This document shows positions 11,801 to 23,800 of a DNA stretch of 64,000 nucleotides, piece after piece. Made by a program: the position numbers and the translations under genes. The notes beneath the pieces are model-generated. The model did no database searches. It saw only the letters and a list, made by a program, of their open reading frames with translations, and was not told the origin of the DNA. Where the stretch lies: the NCBI GenBank assembly GCA_963969495.1, contig OZ018333.1, positions 17,318,437 through 17,382,436 of the forward strand, given 5' to 3'. The DNA is from Ceratothoa steindachneri. Its lineage: Eukaryota > Arthropoda > Malacostraca > Isopoda > Cymothoidae. Each line of letters starts with the position of its first letter. Position 1 is the stretch's first letter.

Positions 11801-14800
11801 TAGTTTTGTTTTAGTCAGCTGATTTTCCAATACTTTAATATTTTTCTACTTTAACTTTTAATAGGAGGTGTGGTAGTAAGTTTACAGCAACATCAATAAT
11901 GTTTTAAGAAGTGTGGGTGGGGGGTGAAGATGCTTACATTATGTGAGAGAAACGAGAAGGGGACTGATTGAAGATGCTTGCATTATGTGAGAGAAACAAG
12001 AAGGGGACTGATTGAAGATGCTTGCATTATGTGAGAGAAACAAGAAGGGGACTGATTGAAGATGCTTGCATTATGTGAGAGAAACAAGAAGGGGACTGAT
12101 TGAAGATGCTTGCATTATGTGAGAGAAACAAGAAGGAGACTGATTGAAGATGCTTGCATTATGTGAGAGAAACAAGAAGGGGACTGATTGAAGATGCTTG
12201 CATTATGTGAGAGAAACAAGAAGGGGACTGATTGAAGATGCTTGCATTATGTGAGAGAAACAAGAAGGGGACTGATTGAAGATTCTTGCATTATGTGAGA
12301 GAAACAAGAAGGAGACTGATTGAAGATGTTTGCATTATGTGAGAGAAACAAGAAGGGGACTGATTGAAGATGCTTGCATTATGTGAGAGAAACAAGAAGG
12401 GGACTGATTGAAGATGCTTGCATTATGTGAGAGAAACAAGAAGGGGACTGATTGAAGATTCTTGCATTATGTGAGAGAAACAAGAAGGAGACTGATTGAA
12501 GATGCTTGCATTATGTGAGAGAAACAAGAAGGGGACTGATTGAAGATGCTTGCATTATGTGAGAGAAACAAGAAGGGGACTGATTGAAGATTCTTGCATT
12601 ATGTGAGAGAAACAAGAAGGAGACTGATTGAAGATGCTTGCATTATGTGAGAGAAACAAGAAGGAGACTGATTGAAGATGCTTGCATTATGTGAGAGAAA
12701 CAAGAAGGGACTGATTGAAGATGCTTGCATTATGTGAGAGAAACAAGAAGGAGACTGATTGAAGATGCTTGCATTATGTGAGAGAAACAAGATGGGACTT
12801 GTCGTAGAATGACTCCCGACGATACTATATATAACACTATTCGTTGAGGGAACTTCCTTAATTATCTCTAGAGTGCGTTTTACTGTCTTGGCGGCCGATA
12901 TTATGTATCTTCAAAAATGCTTAAGAAGTGGAACTGAGCTCAAGGATAATAATATTGCTATCATTAATAAAATAGAGTTTTATTAATAATAACTATAAAC
13001 AATACACAAAAACGGAAAATATTGACAAACAGAATGGAAAGGGTCGTGGAGACTCGGGCTAATCCAAGGATTTAAGGGATCAAAAAAAGGTAAAACAAAT
13101 ATGGAGTTAAAGAGATGGGATGGTTCGATAAACCATTTAAAGCACAGGATAGAATTGACAAATAAGGGATCAATACTCAAAAGGTGACGCTTGGCTTACG
13201 TAACTTCATTAGGGCGCGGTGGAAGGTACTTGAAGGAATATTCGGTCCGCTGGCGAGTTCCAGCCAAAGGGGGGGGGGATAAGATGATCCTGACGTGGCG
13301 TCTTGGGAAGGAGAACCGTTTCTCGACGAACGGCTGGAAGAACAATGGCTGTTCCAGGTTGTTCTCTTCTGAACAAAGGGGGGGATGAGAACCGTCTCTT
13401 GTCTACAGGCTCAAGAACAATGGCTGTTCTAGGTTGTTCTCCTTGAACAACAGGGGGGGTGATGAGAACCGTTTCTTGGCGAAGGGCTCAAAACGAACAA
13501 TGGCTGTTCTAATGTTGTTCTCCCTTGAACAACAGGGGGGGGGGAGAGAACCGTTTCTTGGCGAAGGGCTCAAAACGAACAATGGCTGTTCTAATGCTGT
13601 TCTCCTTGAACAGCAGGGGGGAATGCCTTGGGGACTTGACGTCACTAAAGGCTCGAACCTTTGGCACTCAAGGAATATTGTCCTCCTGGACAAGTGATGG
13701 TGAATCTCGAGGCCGAGGTCCCTTGGCGCACAAAGGGAGAGAGGGTCGTGGTGATGTTTCGCGACGAAAATCTGGATCTCCAATCTGATCTTAGTGGTAA
13801 AGTTTCCATATAAATAGCCAGGACATCTCCTTGGCGTGGGGGAGAATGGGGTGGAAGCTTCGAGGGAACGCACAGCTGGGCCGGAGAAAAATGCCTTATC
13901 TGTCCATAAGCCTAACTCGATCTGGCGAGGTCGGCGTATGGGGGCGAACGGGGGGACGATAACCTCCTTGTTTAAACATTGACGTCCGGCAGCTGTTGAT
14001 AAGACTCCAAGCCTCGAATCGAAGATGCACGTGGGCCTCCTCGAGGTTTTAACTAATATGGGATAGGAGTTGAATTTAACACAGATTCAACTCGTTCTAT
14101 CACACCCCTCCATTCCAGGGGAAGTTGTCACTTCGAAAAAAAAAAGAGAGAAGGGACAACGATAGAGCTCCGTTGTAGGGAACTCGTTTTCTTGTACCAA
14201 CCGTATCTTCCTGCACCTAACTAGTATTACCTCAGTACATGATTATTTTGATCTTTAGATTACAGGGGAAAATAACCTTTAATACAACTTAATAAAAAAA
14301 AAAGGGGCATGGAACAATGAAATGTTATAAACTTAGTACATACGGGACAAAATAATTTATACGTAAATTAATAAGAACAAATATATATACATAAAAAAAA
14401 TTAGACATTGAGCGTTACAAAATTCAGACATATACATTAATTAACTATATTACAAAAGAATCTTAAATTAAGTCGTACAAGACGGTATAAACCTACATGG
14501 AGATACTAATCCTATGAATACAATTATTCTACGCTATTCGGTAACGCATTCCTACTGAGTGCGTCAGCGACCTGGTTATCGGAACCTTTGATATAATATA
14601 TTTTAAATTGATACTCTTGCAAGAGTAAACTCCAGCGCATGATGCGGCCGTTTGAGTGTCTCAAATTCCTAATATAGGCTAACGGACGGTGGTCGGTTCC
14701 TATTCGAAATTCTTTACATATCAAGTACAGCTTGAATTTGTCTATGACCCAGATAATTGATAGAGCTATCTTTTCTCTAGTGGCATATCTCTCTTCGCGT

Positions 14801-17800
14801 GGTAATAGTTGACGACTAGCATATGCAACTGGATGACTCGTTCTGTCATCCACGTATTGAAGGAGTACACTTCCAATGCCCTCGTTGATCACGTCGGTCT
14901 TAACCCCAAAGGATTTTTCCGGGTTGGGCAACTTAAAAATGGGGGCAGAAATGAACTTATTTTTGAGCTGATTAAAATGGGAAACAGCGACATCATTCCA
15001 ACGTAAACGATCGGAGAAATTCTTTTCCTGAAGGGGGCATAGGGGGGCCAAAGTTGCAGCGAAATTCGGAACAAATCGCTGATAGGGAGAAGCTGATCCT
15101 AGGAACGATCTTAATGGCTTCTTTGTAATCGGGAGGGGCATGTCGGCGATTGCCTTAATCTTGTTCTCGTGGGGACCTAACTTGCTTCGTCCTATTTCGA
15201 AACCCAAATATTTGATGGTTTCGTGGGCAAACTGGCATTTGCTGGGGCCAATGGTGAGGCCATTTTCACGCAGTTACTCGAAAAGAGCTAATAGGGTGGA
15301 TAAATGGTGATTCCATTTAATTAGTTCTTGGAGCTGACTCTTCTGACGTGGTGTCAGCTGCGCGTCACTATCCAGGTCAGAGGGTTCCAAAGACTTGCCT
15401 GGTAGGGAAGGAGGAGGGTAATCGGCATCAGGTTGGATGCACACTGTCTGGATTACCTTAAGGGACTCCGCGGGGCAATCCTCTTCAAGCGCCGATGCTT
15501 CGTCTAGTTCTACGAAGGTATCTCCATGGGCGCGTTGGGGGTTCTTTTTTTCTTGGGGTCCAAGGACAGTCTCCGTGTCCTTGTCTGGGGCCTTATCACC
15601 TAAGGGTTTTAGTGAATCACATTCCTCTTTTTCCGTCCTAAAGTCCTGGTTAGGGGTCTCCGAGAAATCGGACGGTATCGGGGTTCTGATGGGGACGGGC
15701 TCCTGGGCTTCTTTCTTATCTCGGCCTTGAGGAAGGGCGGCCTGAAACACAGGGTCGAAACTTACTTGGGGGCTCTTTCCTATAAGTACGGAACAGAATT
15801 TTATTGGTGCTACAATGACTTCAGCCCAGCCATTATAATATTGACACTGCAGGTAACATCTAGCGACGGGGAATCGGTTCGCCCGCCCAAGGTAGTCACG
15901 TACCACCGCAAATTTTTCGTGGTTAGAGGCCACTGGGAGGAGTTCGTCGGACACGATGAAGCATGTACATCCTGTGTCCCTGACGAGAGTCGATACTCGA
16001 CAGCTGTCCACGCTGCCCTCCTCATATTTCAAAGTTCCCGCTGAACTTTTATTCCAAAAAAAATTTACCTGGTGGCCTGACGGATGGGGAGAAGTTTCTG
16101 CTTGGGTCTGCACCACCGAAGGAGCCGGGGTCGCATTAATCTGGCGAACTTGGTTGCCTGGTCCGCTTTTAAGCCTAGAATTTTGGGGGCAATTCCAGCT
16201 CATGTGGTTTTCTACTCCACAGGTGAAGCATATGGTTGGTCGCTTCGGGAAGAGAGATGGAGGAGAAGTCTTAACGGGAGGTTTGGAGTCCCGTTGTTGG
16301 TTTTGGGGAAAGAAGTTTGGGGGTTTTACGGGGCTCGGAAACTTTGTCAGTTTTCCTGGGAAGGGGCGCGAATCCGTCCTTCTTTCTTCTCGTTGGATTA
16401 CTCTTTCCCGTTCCTCTCTTTCTCTTTCTTTTTCTACCTTTTTTCTTTGAACTTCTGCTTTAATCCGAGCTAATTCAACCTGAAGGTCAGCTAGTCTTAT
16501 CCGTTCCTCTCTATCTCTTTCTTCTCGTTGTATTTCTCTTTCTTCCTTTCTTCTTTGTATTTCTCTTTCTTCCTCTTTTCTTTGCTCCTCTAGAATGTAC
16601 TCAGTTAGTTCTTTTCCGGAAAGTCCACAGGACTCTCCTTGCGCTTTAAAGATTTCGAACGGAGTCATCTTTGCACTTGGGGCGCACTAGTCAACCAACT
16701 AAAATTCCTTGCAACAAGAATTATGCCTCTATAGAATTAGCCTACCTAAATATGGGCACTGACCTATTCGTACTTGGTTTCTCAATCTAAATAACCACTG
16801 ACTAAAATCACAAAAAAAAACACAAACAAATTATTATAACCGTTCCTTGAGCTACTCCAGCTTCTTAAGTTTTAAAAAAAAGGGGATAGCAATCGTTAAA
16901 ACAAAAGGGAACTACTATATTCTATTATTATAACGAATAACACTATGCTTTACTCGACTGAGACCAGTGTTTGCAAAGATATAGCGTTAAACCTTACACA
17001 CCTGATACCAAATTAAATAGTATATATATATATGTCGTAGAATGACTCCCGACGATACTATATATAACACTATTCGTTGAGGGAACTTCCTTAATTATCT
17101 CTAGAGTGCGTTTTACTGTCTTGGCGGCCGATATTATGTATCTTCAAAAATGCTTAAGAAGTGGAACTGAGCTCAAGGATAATAATATTGCTATCATTAA
17201 TAAAATAGAGTTTTATTAATAATAACTATAAACAATACACAAAAACGGAAAATATTGACAAACAGAATGGAAAGGGTCGTGGAGACTCGGGCTAATCCAA
17301 GGATTTAAGGGATCAAAAAAAGGTAAAACAAATATGGAGTTAAAGAGATGGGATGGTTCGATAAACCATTTAAAGCACAGGATAGAATTGACAAATAAGG
17401 GATCAATACTCAAAAGGTGACGCTTGGCTTACGTAACTTCATTAGGGCGCGGTGGAAGGTACTTGAAGGAATATTCGGTCCGCTGGCGAGTTCCAGCCAA
17501 AGGGGGGGGGGGATAAGATGATCCTGACGTGGCGTCTTGGGAAGGAGAACCGTTTCTCGACGAACGGCTGGAAGAACAATGGCTGTTCCAGGTTGTTCTC
17601 TTCTGAACAAAGGGGGGATGAGAACCGTCTCTTGTCTACAGGCTCAAGAACAATGGCTGTTCTAGGTTGTTCTCTTTGAACAACAGGGGGGGTGATGAGA
17701 ACCGTTTCTTGGCGAAGGGCTCAAAACGAACAATGGCTGTTCTAATGTTGTTCTCCCTTGAACAACAGGGGGGGGGGAGAGAACCGTTTCTTGGCGAAGG

Positions 17801-20800
17801 GCTCAAAACGAACAATGGCTGTTCTAATGCTGTTCTCCTTGAACAGCAGGGGGGAATGCCTTGGGGACTTGACGTCACTAAAGGCTCGAACCTTTGGCAC
17901 TCAAGGAATATTGTCCTCCTGGACAAGTGATGGTGAATCTCGAGGCCGAGGTCCCTTGGCGCACAAAGGGAGAGAGGGTCGTGGTGATGTTTCGCGACGA
18001 AAATCTGGATCTCCAATCTGATCTTAGTGGTAAAGTTTCCATATAAATAGCCAGGACATCTCCTTGGCGTGGGGGAGAATGGGGTGGAAGCTTCGAGGGA
18101 ACGCACAGCTGGGCCGGAGAAAAATGCCTTATCTGTCCATAAGCCTAACTCGATCTGGCGAGGTCGGCGTATGGGGGCGAACGGGGGGACGATAACCTCC
18201 TTGTTTAAACATTGACGTCCGGCAGCTGTTGATAAGACTCCAAGCCTCGAATCGAAGATGCACGTGGGCCTCCTCGAGGTTTTATCTAATATGGGATAGG
18301 AGTTGAATTTAACACAGATTCAACTCGTTCTATCACAGGACTGATTGAAGATGCTTGTACTATGAGAGATAAGCATGAATGGAACAAACTGGAAAGGCTT
18401 CATTTTTGTGACACAAGCATGGAGGGAACTGATGATAGTACAGCAATAGATAGATAATATTCCAAACTCAGAATTCATTGCTTCCATTTTTGCGAGATCG
18501 TCAAAGGACGGACAAAAGAGCAATAATAATGTGTGAGGGGGGCTGGTTATATTTTTGTATTGGCAATTGATGGTAAATATTATTGCAGAGGAGCACATCA
18601 AGTCCCTGCACCAGATGATCCCTGGGGTAGTGGCGATGCACATAGAGATGCTGGACGCCGTCTACAAGGAGTCGAAGCGGCTCCCGCCCATCCAGAAGGT
18701 GAGTCCCCAACATCCTCTATCTCCCTCTCCACACGACTCCAGCTCGGGTCGGAAGAATGACGTCACGGAGGGATGTTTTGGTCGAATCCAGGATGGCGGC
18801 TAGCGATGGTCGGGTCCGTTCTGAATCTGCGAGTCATGGCCGGGAGAGCTGCACGGACTCGCGACTCAACCTTGATTCTCCCCCCATAGTTAGCTGTCTA
18901 AGGCTCTTTAGAAGTATGTCCGTTTGTATGGCTCAAGATTTGTGTCCCTTTATTCACTGGCACTGATGCGTGCCACCCACACATTGTGGGGAATTGGGGA
19001 AGCGGTTAGGGGTTCATGTACAGATATGATGTGTACATGTACGCATCGATGGTCTTCCTTTGGGGAGTGCACCCCCCTCTCCAGGATGTATTCCCTCTAC
19101 TTAAACTGACCTCCCCCCCCGCTTTCCTCCCGCAGCCCAAGATTTTGGTCCCATCGCTGATCCCGGGTGAGGAGGTGATGCTGGAGCGCCTGCGGGTGAT
19201 CCTGGTCCCCGACGGGCGAGAGGAGGGTCTAGGGGGTCTCCACGGGGGGCCCACGCTCATCCCGGCAGAGGGGGCCCTGTTCCTCACCAACTACCGCCTC
19301 ATCTTCAAGGGACAGCCCACGGACCCCCTCGGTGAGTACTCGTGGGATTATTATAAAAGGGGCTGCTTCTGTGAGTAGGATCCTAGGGTATGGGATTCGC
19401 GGGGCCGGTGACCCCGGTGTTATTTTGGGTCGTTCTTAGGATTATTATATCAGGGTAGATTCCCAGACCATTATGGCTGGAGTTGATTCCAATTTACATC
19501 AACGACGGGCAACTATCGTTACATTCGAGAAGCTAAGTTGTTTGAATTCCCTAGCCCTCATTGGGCATTTGGGTATCACTCTGGGCAGAGCGTAACGGTA
19601 CCACTGCTATGGTGTCAGCCGCTGGTCGTAAGGGATGAAATGACTTACCCTCAGCCCGGATTCGAAGGTTTATGCAAACTTGTTGGTTACCCCAGACCTT
19701 TGGTGGGGGGACGCAACTCATTCACCTATTTCTATTCCCCCCCCCCACCCTCATTACCTGTATGTACATCCTGGGTACATGTAGGTTTGCTTCTTTATAT
19801 AAGCATAAAGCTGTTAATTCTTAGGCATTGGTTCTGTGTCCTTGTTAGTGGTAACTGTGGTGGGATGTCCCAAGCATTGAAGATGCTTGCGACATATGAG
19901 TTGAACATGAAGGGAAATGATGATAATAATAATAATAATAGGAAATTGAAGATGCTTGCGCCATGTGACATAAACATGAAAGGGAATAATAATAATAATT
20001 ATGGGAAATTGAAGATGCGTTATGTGAGGAGAACAACATGAAGGGGACTGAAGATAGTAAATCGCCTAGAACTTGTGTGGTGTTATGGAAGAATCTCTTA
20101 TGATCATTCTTAGTAGTCTCCTCTTGAGAGTACTCGGGCGATGTAACTTACATACCTTTCACTAACTTAATCACTATACAGAGCCTTACAAACTTCATGC
20201 GCCCCAATGTCACCCAACCTTAAAGCGGTGTGGGTGCTTGCGTGTCCCAATGAAGTCGGAGGCTGTGCCAGCGGGTGGTCTTTTACCCCCTGCAGATCCA
20301 ATCATGCTGGAGTGGCTCTGATGGAGGGGCCATACTAATGGGTGACGACCGAACCCCGATTGCAATGGCATTTACGAGACCGAAGGCTGCATCAGTGGGG
20401 AGAATAAGCCCTCCCTGGACGGTTCAACCATACTGAAGGAGCTTCGGCGGAGAAATCTTGGAAAACTGAGTTAAATAGTTGAGATAAATACCAAATCATG
20501 CCCTAATGTCCACTATAAGTATAAACCATAACAGCGTCAACGGGGCTCCCGACACAAGGGGTGTCGGAACAGCATGCCTTCCTCTGGCCAGGAGGAGACG
20601 GGTCGTCAACAAGCGACTGGTCCAGGATCGAGTGGTGTAGACTAGGCTCGTCCTGCTCTCCTCGCGATGATTATGCGTTTGGTACCGACTGTAAAAACTA
20701 AAGAAGCAGTAAATTAGGTCGACGACGTAATTACCCAGCCAACCTGTTTGGAGAAACTGAACACTTCACACGATTTTATACTTTGAAGCCTACCAAACAA

Positions 20801-23800
20801 CGCTGACCTAAGCAAACTCAACTTATTTAAAGTCGATAGAGAGCTCTGCGATGAGATAGGGGAACCCGGTCGCATCTCTGAGAATGACGATCGAACGCTC
20901 ACTTTTGGAAGTGAAATCTGAGGCCCAAGGCTGTAAATTGCAGCGCCTGACCGAACTATCCGGGAACCGATAGAAGTGTCGATTCACCAACGTTATAACC
21001 AGTCCCAAGGGGTTATCACCTGCGATCTCTTACCGCGATATTCTGAAGAGAATATTGCCGACGGACTATCATAGCTTGGTGTGATTAAGGTGCACTGAAT
21101 TAAGAAGCACACGTCATCTGGTGACCTTGAACTGATTGGAACGTTGGTCTTTAACATTTGACACTCCAACTCAACCTGATCGTATTCGGATCAGCGCAGG
21201 TCTCTCTGAGCGTGTGCGTCCGTACGTGCCCGTTCCTCGCCGTTGTTACAAATGCCAACAATACGGGCACGTGATCAAGCCATCTGTGGCCGCTGCGGTC
21301 AACACTGCGGTGAGGATCATGAAACTGCAACATGTCAACTGCTTCTGAACTGTATTCATTGCAACCAACCTCATAGCACATCAGCAAAGACCTCCTCAGA
21401 AATACCTCATTGTAAAAGAAATATTGGCTGTTAAGGTCAAAGAACAACCTCAACTTTAAAGAAGCTCGCCATAGAGTATCCTCAAATGTACCCAAATACC
21501 AGAACTTTTGCGTCTGTTGTGCAAGCAGCACAGTCTCATGAGGCCCCTTCCGCTTCGTCGAAGGACCCTGCTCCGCCGGGGAATTCTGCACGCTCAGTAC
21601 CTCCAAAACCTAAAACTGACACCACTGTTCGCCGCAAAACCGAACGTTCTACCTGTGCCTCTTCAAAGCGAACATCTAGCAATAAACGCCAATCTCCAAC
21701 ATCACCCACATTGGGTGCTGCTCCTGAAAAACACAAACCACCCGATCGTTCTGTAAATATCACTAGTATTCCTTTCCCCAAATATAGCCGCCCACCTAAT
21801 AAGAACAAATCGAAAGAGTCCGAGCGCAAAACATGACCACGGAAACCGTGATATCACATTCGAACATACGTGGATATCGAAATAATTATTTTCATTTAAG
21901 AATGCTACTTGCAGATTCACAGGCGGCAGTCATGTGTCTGCAGGAAACCAGAATGCCAGCAGCCCTACCAAACCCACCACGAGGGTTTCTTATGTACCAC
22001 CAGGCCTGCCCTCTCGGCGGGGATGGATTGGACCACGGTGGCGTTTGCACACTTGGAAGCGCGCTGTTGGTCACGTGAGGATCCAGCTGACTTCGGACTT
22101 GCAGGCTGTTGCAGTACGATGCCACTTTGACAGATTATTCACGATCTGCAACGTTATATCCCTCCGCATAACAGACTTAGCGCTCAACAAATACATCAAC
22201 CGGTTTCGCAACTGCCACCTCCATATCTCCTTCTAGGAGATTTTAATGCTCGACGCATACTGTGAGGAGACGCTGTCGTGAACCAACGAGGCAGAATTGT
22301 AGAGTCCTTCCTTACCATCGGAGATTCTATAATAATAAATAATGATAATCCTACTCACTACCACCTACAAACAGGTACCCTTTTTTGTATAGATCTGTCT
22401 ATATCATCTTCAGATGTCGCACTTAACTTCTCCTGGTCCGTCAGCCAAGATTTATATACTCGTAATAGCGACCACTTTCCATTCATTCTATCCATTGCAG
22501 ACAACTCCCCTCTACTAACCACACCTCGGTATATTTACGAACGGGCAGATTGGACGAGATACTATGCTGTGGCGACTACTGATAGGGAGGTTACATCCTT
22601 TCCTACCGTTGATGATGCTGTCAAATACCTCGTGGATACGCTTGTTGCTGCGGCAGACACTTGTATCCCGAAAATGAGCGGAATACAGCGCACTCGGTCT
22701 GTTCCTTGGTGGAACCGAGAGCTCCAAGCAGCAACGGAAGAGAAACGGGTAGCAGCACGACGATATTACCGTACGCGACTTACAGAAGATAAGATTGCGC
22801 TTAGTCGCGCGAGAGCTCGCGCTCACTACCTTTTGAAGAAATCTCAGGCAACTTCGTGGAAACGATACGTCTCCAGCATTAACGAGATGACACCGATGAC
22901 GAAGGTGTAGCATCAGATCTCTAATAAGATACGTGGCAAGCGTATGGCCCATCGTACTCCGACGTTGCAGGCTGCTAGAGATTGGAAACGCTTTTGGATA
23001 TGCTTTGAGCGAGGTGTTGAGCTTCGTGGGCGCCCTTTCAACGCATTAAACAGGAAGCATAATCAGTAGATTTATCATTTTCTGGTGGAGAGGATGAAGA
23101 TTACAACACTATTCTTACAATGCCCGAATTGCAGAATGCTTTGAGGAGGTGTGCTGATACGTCGCCTGGGGCGGATACGATTTCGTACGTCCTGCTTCGC
23201 CACCTTCCTCCAGTATCGCTGCAGTTCCCTTTTATCTTTGTATAACCGCATATGGATGGAGGACTCCTTCTTGCTTGACGGCGAACCACCATCTTTCTGC
23301 GATGGTTGTATTGTCCCTCTCACAGTTGAGTGTCCGGAGTCTGCCGATGAGCGGGTGGCCCACTTTGGCACCAGTGGAATCGGTCAGCCTCTGAATATTC
23401 GCTGGGTCCTTCGGGACGATGAAGCTGCTCTCTCGGCAGTTCTCTCATTTTTAACCGCAACGGGCATTTCCTCCGACCTCTGACACATACATGACTCCAT
23501 CACGCATCATCTATAATTGTGGTCTTCGTCCCATACATTCCATTTTAAATACAGGACTAGTTTGACCTATGTGCCTCATTTTACGTTGTGTGTGGCCTTC
23601 TTGCCACATATTTTATTTGCGGACTACGTGTCACTTTCACTTCATAGATTACATGCTCCAATACGTCCGGACACGATTCAGCACGATATAGCCCTTAGCG
23701 GTTGAAGTGCTAGCTAACTGGTCTGTCGTGTTAGACAGGCACCAATTATAATAATAATAATTACAAACTTCATGGGTAGAAATGCCCCCGTTGGTTTTTC

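Larger units (their letters stand above)
12800..18337 (-). mobile_element. Ty3/gypsy-type LTR retrotransposon, recent, non-autonomous
   Basis: Two 1305-bp LTRs (12800-14104, 17033-18337) bound by TG...CA enclose a 2.93-kb interior read on the - strand. The 5-bp target duplication ggact is present on both sides (12795-12799, 18338-18342). The LTRs differ at only about two substitutions and two G-run length changes, so insertion is recent. The interior carries a gag-protease ORF, then the end of RT and RNase H, but the RT core and integrase are missing. Mobility must have depended on enzymes supplied in trans. A polypurine tract (tggaatggagggg on -) borders the left LTR. A possible primer-binding segment, TGGTATCAGGTGTG on -, lies at 16997-17010, some 22 bases from the right LTR. 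Confidence 0.95.
20186..23774 (+). mobile_element. LINE-B: I-like non-LTR retrotransposon with 14-bp target duplication
   Basis: The body runs from 20200 to 23760 and is flanked by identical ttacaaacttcatg at 20186-20199 and 23761-23774. The 3' end is (taa)n (23748-23760), the usual tail of I-clade LINEs. A 5' UTR of about 0.9 kb is followed by a gag-like ORF1 and an endonuclease/RT ORF2. The RT is internally deleted near 23278. Coding frames are broken in many places. The element ends only 72 bases before exon 7, close to the acceptor of its host intron. Confidence 0.92.

Noticed and set aside
12800..18337. Endogenous retrovirus with envelope
   Set aside because: No env-like ORF between RNase H and the LTR; the interior is too short and fits a deleted Ty3/gypsy retrotransposon.
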